DNA of 37,541 bases from positions 1 to 37,541 of the forward strand of contig QBMK01000023.1 in assembly GCA_003249035.1 (NCBI GenBank), in the 5' to 3' direction. Positions 33,762-37,541 of this stretch are shown here, one piece after another. Each line of letters starts with the position of its first letter. The first letter of the stretch is position 1. The notes under the pieces were generated by a model, which was not told the DNA's origin, made no database searches, and saw nothing but the letters and a program-made list of their open reading frames with translations. Position numbers and translations under genes: made by a program. Source of the stretch: Pseudanabaena sp. GTDB taxonomy: Bacteria > Cyanobacteriota > Cyanobacteriia > Pseudanabaenales > Pseudanabaenaceae.

Positions 33762-36056
33762 TATTGACAAATTCTTTAACTGGCGATCAAAAAATTGTTG
33801 CTGGAAGGCTAATTCATTCGCTGCTTGGATAAATTGCTTTGCTGGTATAGATCCATCATATATTGACGGAATAGAACTAATGCGGATAATTTCATCAACT
33901 TCTCCGAAACCATCGGAAGTAGAAGAGATAACTTGCACAGCATAACCATATTGTTGAAGCTCATCAAACCCAATTTGCAAAACATCTCGATCGTCAATTC
34001 CTAATTTCGTAATTAGTTGCGACCGCTGGATTTCCTTACCAGTCCGACCCAGATATTTGGCAATTCCCACTAATGTCTGCCATGCGATCGCCCCATTTAT
34101 TTGTTCAGGATGGGGATAGACCAAAGCAAGAGCCTGATTAGCTTTATAAGCGCGATCGATAATTGTGTTCACATCTTGCCAACTTTGTGGACAGCGATCG
34201 CAGATAGTTGCAGATAAATTGAGATCGAGTTCGAGCGCATTGCGACCATACCAATCAATGATTTTGATTTGAGCGGTAGGATTCTCGAGCGATGTCGCAA
34301 GGGGGGGTAGCTCGGCGCTAAGAGGCGCACTCTTAGCATGGAAATCAAGCAGACGGACATCATAGCGGCGGCGAAAGGCATTATCCACTAATTCAATCAC
34401 CACATCACAATCCGTGTCGGGCAATTCATAGCTATAATGCCCCCACCAATCGCCATAAATTTGATTGCCATGGCGATCTCTTAGAGTGAATTCCGTCTTG
34501 ATATATTCGACTTTTTGTCCTTTTTGAGTGCGAATATTCGCATTGGATATCTCTGAAAATTGACAATCGCGCACCAGTAATTTTGGATAGGGATTACCCA
34601 TACCAAAAGGTTCTAGTTGCTTAAATTCATTAAACAATTCTTTAGTAAGGTCTGCGATCGCTACTTCTAAATCAATATTTATCGCCTTACTTTGCAATTG
34701 CCCATATTGACTCCAAAATTTCTGATCGAGCGCCTCAGTGAGTAACTGCAAATTCTCAAATTGGAAGCTCAAACCACCTGCGAGAGGATGTCCGCCAAAG
34801 CTCAGTAATAGATGCACTTGGTCTTTGAGTAGATCGTAGAGATTAATCCCCTCTAGCGATCGCGCACTGCCTTTAGCAATCCCATCCTCAATCGCACAGA
34901 GAATTGTCGGACGACCATATTCGGCTACCACTTGTCCTGCCACTAAGCCCAAAACACCCACCGACCATTGCGGATCAGCCAGCACAATAATGCCAGTGGT
35001 TGACAGATCGAGTTGGGAAATTTTTGATTGTACTTGCTTGAATACTCTTTTTTGTAAAGCTTTGCGCTGTGTATTGGCAAGTTCTGTCTGCTCAATTAGT
35101 GCTTTGCAAACATTCTCATCGCGGGTGGTCAACAATTCCACACATTTTCTGACATCTCCCCAAATACGACTGACAGCATTAATGCGCGGTGCTATGCCAA
35201 AACTAATGTCAATGGGGCGATCGCCGACTCTTTTACATTGCTCCAATAGCATTCGTACCCCAAGGCGTTTTTTTTGCCGCAATACTTCTATTCCCCGCTG
35301 AGCGAGATATCGACAATCTCCTGTAAGTTTGACCAAATCTGCCACTAACCCGATCGCGACCAAATCCAATAAATCTTCTAAGGGTTGTTGTGGAACTTCG
35401 GGAAGGTTTTCATAGAGTGCCTCCATTAATTTATAGGCGACTGCCACACCGGACAAGTTAAATAATGGATGCTGATTTGGGAGGTAACGCGGGTTGATAA
35501 TCGCCACTACTGGTGGACGCTCATCGGGCAAAGTATGGTGATCGGTGACGATCACGTCAATCCCTAAATTCTGAGCATGATTCAGCGCATCTAGACAAGT
35601 GCTACCCGTATCACAAGTAATGATTAGGCTGAGCAATTTTCCTTCTGCTTGGCATTGCGATCTCAACTCATCTAAACCTCTAATCGAGATCCCGTGAGAT
35701 TCTTTGAGGCGATCGGGTATGAAAAAAACTAAGCGATCTCCTTGAGCAAAAAATTGTCCTAATCCTTCCCACAAAACCGATGTCGCCGTAATGCCATCAG
35801 CATCAAAATCTCCCCAAATTGCGATCGTTTCGCCTTGTTCCCAAGCTTGCCGAATCCTTGCGATCGCCTGTGTCATTTCAGGAAAAGCGAACGAACTAGT
35901 TGGCTTATAGGCTTCTACAGATAAAAATTCTTCAACTGCTTCAGGCTCGACTATTCCCCGTTGACAAAGTAACTGTGCCGCAAACCTGCCCACTTTCTCA
36001 ATCAACCAAGTCGGCGGCTCCACTGTTTCTAAAATTTGCCAATTTGTTGATGACAT
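33753..36056 (-). CDS. recJ: single-stranded-DNA-specific exonuclease RecJ
   Basis: 767 residues. DHH phosphoesterase motifs: AIWGDFDADGITATSVLW, IITCDTGST, VIVTDHHTLPDERPP and the DHHA1 block LLLSFGGHPLAGGLSF. It degrades single-stranded DNA 5' to 3' in recombination and mismatch/base-excision repair. It is about 190 residues longer than E. coli RecJ, with an extra C-terminal region (about 570-767) as in other cyanobacterial RecJ. ATG 36056 is the natural start. Confidence 0.95.
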   Translation of the reverse strand: MSSTNWQILETVEPPTWLIEKVGRFAAQLLCQRGIVEPEAVEEFLSVEAYKPTSSFAFPEMTQAIARIRQAWEQGETIAIWGDFDADGITATSVLWEGLGQFFAQGDRLVFFIPDRLKESHGISIRGLDELRSQCQAEGKLLSLIITCDTGSTCLDALNHAQNLGIDVIVTDHHTLPDERPPVVAIINPRYLPNQHPLFNLSGVAVAYKLMEALYENLPEVPQQPLEDLLDLVAIGLVADLVKLTGDCRYLAQRGIEVLRQKKRLGVRMLLEQCKRVGDRPIDISFGIAPRINAVSRIWGDVRKCVELLTTRDENVCKALIEQTELANTQRKALQKRVFKQVQSKISQLDLSTTGIIVLADPQWSVGVLGLVAGQVVAEYGRPTILCAIEDGIAKGSARSLEGINLYDLLKDQVHLLLSFGGHPLAGGLSFQFENLQLLTEALDQKFWSQYGQLQSKAINIDLEVAIADLTKELFNEFKQLEPFGMGNPYPKLLVRDCQFSEISNANIRTQKGQKVEYIKTEFTLRDRHGNQIYGDWWGHYSYELPDTDCDVVIELVDNAFRRRYDVRLLDFHAKSAPLSAELPPLATSLENPTAQIKIIDWYGRNALELDLNLSATICDRCPQSWQDVNTIIDRAYKANQALALVYPHPEQINGAIAWQTLVGIAKYLGRTGKEIQRSQLITKLGIDDRDVLQIGFDELQQYGYAVQVISSTSDGFGEVDEIIRISSIPSIYDGSIPAKQFIQAANELAFQQQFFDRQLKNLSIKR

Positions 36057-36111
36057 ATTTTGATTTTAACTGATTTAGGGCTATGTCAGCAGCCATCAGA
36101 GTTATGGCTAC

Positions 36112-36160
36112 CTCAAAGAAAAAAGAAGCAACGCTAAGCGTTGCTTCTTTTTTCTTTGAG
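36112..36160. terminator. 23-bp-arm perfect hairpin
   Basis: Arms 36112-36134 and 36138-36160, loop TAA, core GCAACGC/GCGTTGC, with A/T-rich outer arms. It lies just upstream of recJ and downstream (minus strand) of the surface-protein region, so it probably ends that upstream transcript. Confidence 0.85.
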
Positions 36161-36219
36161 ATGAAAAGATTTGCCAAAATCGAGAGAAGAATAATTAGTA
36201 CTTCTCTCAATTCGTAAAA

Positions 36220-36399
36220 CTAGCTGAAGTTGAAAGTTGGAGTAGTACCAAAAATGTTTTGATTGATATTGCTATAGTTAAATCCAGTCACTCCATTCAA
36301 GGTTAGCAAGAGCGAACCATTAGCGAATCCAGCGTTACCATGCAACATATTCACAAATAATTTCGACAGCCGAGAATTTAACCTCTCACTAAAAAACAT
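36220..36399 (-). other. small open frame or displaced C-terminal fragment
   Basis: 59 codons from ATG 36399: MFFSERLNSRLSKLF, then NMLHGNAGFANGSLLLTLNG and VTGFNYSNINQNIFGTTPTF. The second half resembles the Gly/Asn/Ser-rich extracellular repeats of cyanobacterial surface proteins. It starts 12 bases after the stop of the W-rich gene, so it may be a broken-off tail of that gene or of a related one. No Shine-Dalgarno is evident. Confidence 0.35.
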
Positions 36400-36410
36400 A
36401 AGAGATGTAT

Positions 36411-37541
36411 CTAACTCACGGTAAACGGACTATTACTAAAATCGAAAATACTATTATTCACCACGCTACTAATTTTGACCTGATAATCTGAGCTAGTTCC
36501 TAAGTTGACAGGGACAGTCCAAGCTTCAGTACCATCCGATAAAGTGGAATCGAACAAAGTTTGAGCGAAAATGCCACCTTTAAACAAGTCAATCTTGACA
36601 TTCTCAGCAATATTGTCAGACCAATTGATATTATAGCTACCGCCCACTTGGAAGGATTCACCTCCATTCGGACTGCCAACTACAATAGAGGGAGGCACTC
36701 CGATAAAACTATCGCCATTGATGTCAAAACCAAAATTGACCTCCTGAGCGATCGCTTCGGGACTATTCACAGAAAAAGTTGTAGAACTAGACTGGAAATT
36801 CCAATTACCATCAAGATCCCATAGCAATATTACATTAGCGCCAGAATTTTTCGATAGCGCTTGATTTTGTCCATTCACATTCTCAACCGCTAATGTTTGC
36901 CATCCTGCGGCAAAAGCAGTTGATACTTGTTGTCCGTTATATTTGATCGAAACAGGCGCGCTATTACCGACCTGTGCGTACAACAAGTTGGCTGCATCTT
37001 GGATCAGTTTTGTATTCCCTAACGAGTCTACCGTAACCAATCCGACTGAGCCATCCCCATTGAGGTCAACGTTAAAATTTGTCTCTAGAGCAGTCACACC
37101 CGCAGAGTTTAAGGCGAGTAAAGTGTAGGATTGATAATTCCAATTAGCATCTGTGTTCCATACAATGGCTTCATTCGTGCTTGCATTTTTCCATAGAACT
37201 TGATTTTGGCTACCTATGGTTTCTATGGCTACGGTTTGCCATCCTACAAATGATGCAGTCGATATTTGGTTTCCTTCATATTTGATCGAAACAGGCGTGT
37301 TATTCCCGACCTGTGCGTACAACAAGTTGGCTGCATCTTGGATCAGTTTTGTATTCCCTAACGAGTCTACCGTAACCAATCCGACTGAGCCATCCCCATT
37401 GAGGTCAACGTTAAAATTTGTCTCTAGAGCAGTCACACCCGCAGAGTTTAAGGCGAGTAAAGTGTAGGATTGATAATTCCAATTAGCATCTGTGTTCCAT
37501 ACAATGGCTTCATTCGTGCTTGCATTTTTCCATAGAACTTG
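36411..37541 (-). CDS. W_rich_C-repeat surface protein, partial (5' end beyond the window)
   Basis: At least 376 residues of the C-terminal part; the reading frame continues past 37541. It is built of repeats of about 113 residues with VTALETNFNVDLNGDGSVG, KLIQDAANLLYAQVGN and the Trp-rich VWNTDANWNYQSYTLL, matching the tryptophan-rich Synechocystis C-terminal domain family. DLNGDGSVG is a likely Ca-binding loop. The last domain (about 95 residues: VGSPNGGESFQVGGSYNINW ... DYQVKISS) is an Ig-like fold of the Kre9/Knh1 type. Such proteins are usually exported and adhesive; the signal lies outside the window. Confidence 0.8.
   Translation of the reverse strand, partial: QVLWKNASTNEAIVWNTDANWNYQSYTLLALNSAGVTALETNFNVDLNGDGSVGLVTVDSLGNTKLIQDAANLLYAQVGNNTPVSIKYEGNQISTASFVGWQTVAIETIGSQNQVLWKNASTNEAIVWNTDANWNYQSYTLLALNSAGVTALETNFNVDLNGDGSVGLVTVDSLGNTKLIQDAANLLYAQVGNSAPVSIKYNGQQVSTAFAAGWQTLAVENVNGQNQALSKNSGANVILLWDLDGNWNFQSSSTTFSVNSPEAIAQEVNFGFDINGDSFIGVPPSIVVGSPNGGESFQVGGSYNINWSDNIAENVKIDLFKGGIFAQTLFDSTLSDGTEAWTVPVNLGTSSDYQVKISSVVNNSIFDFSNSPFTVS
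36981..37541 (-). repeat. tandem 339-bp repeat, near-identical units
   Basis: The block 36981-37202 recurs at 37320-37541 with no difference that I can see, a period of 339 bases or 113 codons. The diverged part of each unit (37203-37319 versus its neighbour) encodes the KYEGNQ/KYNGQQ and GWQTxA segments. The array continues out of the window. Confidence 0.9.

Noticed and set aside
35998-36210. Minus-strand 70-codon frame across the recJ start
   Set aside because: It is largely made of the 36112-36160 hairpin and overlaps the recJ N-terminus in another frame.
1-37541. CRISPR array, tRNA, rRNA, complete IS, integrase or prophage
   Set aside because: No regularly spaced short repeats, no tRNA cloverleaf or rRNA sequence noticed by eye, and no transposase, tyrosine integrase or phage structural genes among the frames. 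A tRNAscan or IntegronFinder run would be needed to exclude small or distant cases.

Overview
The window is chromosomal DNA from a cyanobacterium. The evidence is dense GCGATCGC (HIP1) octamers, a phycocyanin operon, pcyA, ldpA, ycf45, a split-intein dnaE-N and a plant/cyanobacterial style folate transporter. The gene set would fit a Pseudanabaena-like filamentous lineage, but the genus is an inference.

Layout. 1-4.5 kb: an FBT-family transporter, a stand-alone M41 metalloprotease, a 145-bp MITE, a VanY-type carboxypeptidase and a TrmN6-like methyltransferase. 4.5-9.2 kb: dnaE-N carrying two inteins (a complete homing-endonuclease intein and the N half of the split intein). It is followed by a mazEF-like toxin-antitoxin pair that sits between two copies of the dnaE 3' end. 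9.3-11.1 kb: a FecR-domain lipoprotein and rplI. 11.1-15.4 kb: an arsenic island (arsR, ACR3, GAPDH, arsJ, and an arsC that has lost its catalytic N-terminus) with two near-identical ArsR-type operators. 15.5-19.8 kb: pdxA, dnaA, an alpha/beta hydrolase and clpS.

20-33.7 kb is the most interesting part. ldpA-ycf45 is followed 5 bp later by a GAF-PAS histidine kinase whose GAF has a cyanobacteriochrome-like Cys-Leu motif. Then come a single-domain receiver (RcaF-like), a REC-wHTH-Hpt-REC regulator (RcaC-like), pcyA, and a cpcB-cpcA-linker-linker-cpcD operon. Direct repeats of the form TTGCACA-N4-TTGCACA, the RcaC 'L box' of type III chromatic acclimation, lie upstream of both pcyA (perfect) and cpcB (one mismatch). 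So sensor, relay, DNA-binding effector, bilin synthase and the inducible phycocyanin operon appear to be in one locus. They would work as follows: the kinase and the two regulators form a light-colour phosphorelay, RcaC activates pcyA to make phycocyanobilin, and the same regulator activates the apoproteins and rod linkers that carry that bilin.

The pcyA-cpcB interval has been invaded. It holds a 122-bp MITE with a 9-bp target duplication, a 203-bp inverted-repeat element, a second MITE-like element, and a solitary GC-rich integron gene cassette (alpha/beta hydrolase plus attC). No integrase or attI is visible.

33.7-37.5 kb: recJ on the minus strand and the 3' end of a large repetitive W_rich_C-type secreted or surface protein that runs off the window. 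Many genes end in long perfect hairpins with a shared GCnnnGC centre. I saw no rRNA, tRNA, CRISPR array, complete IS transposase, integrase or prophage genes.
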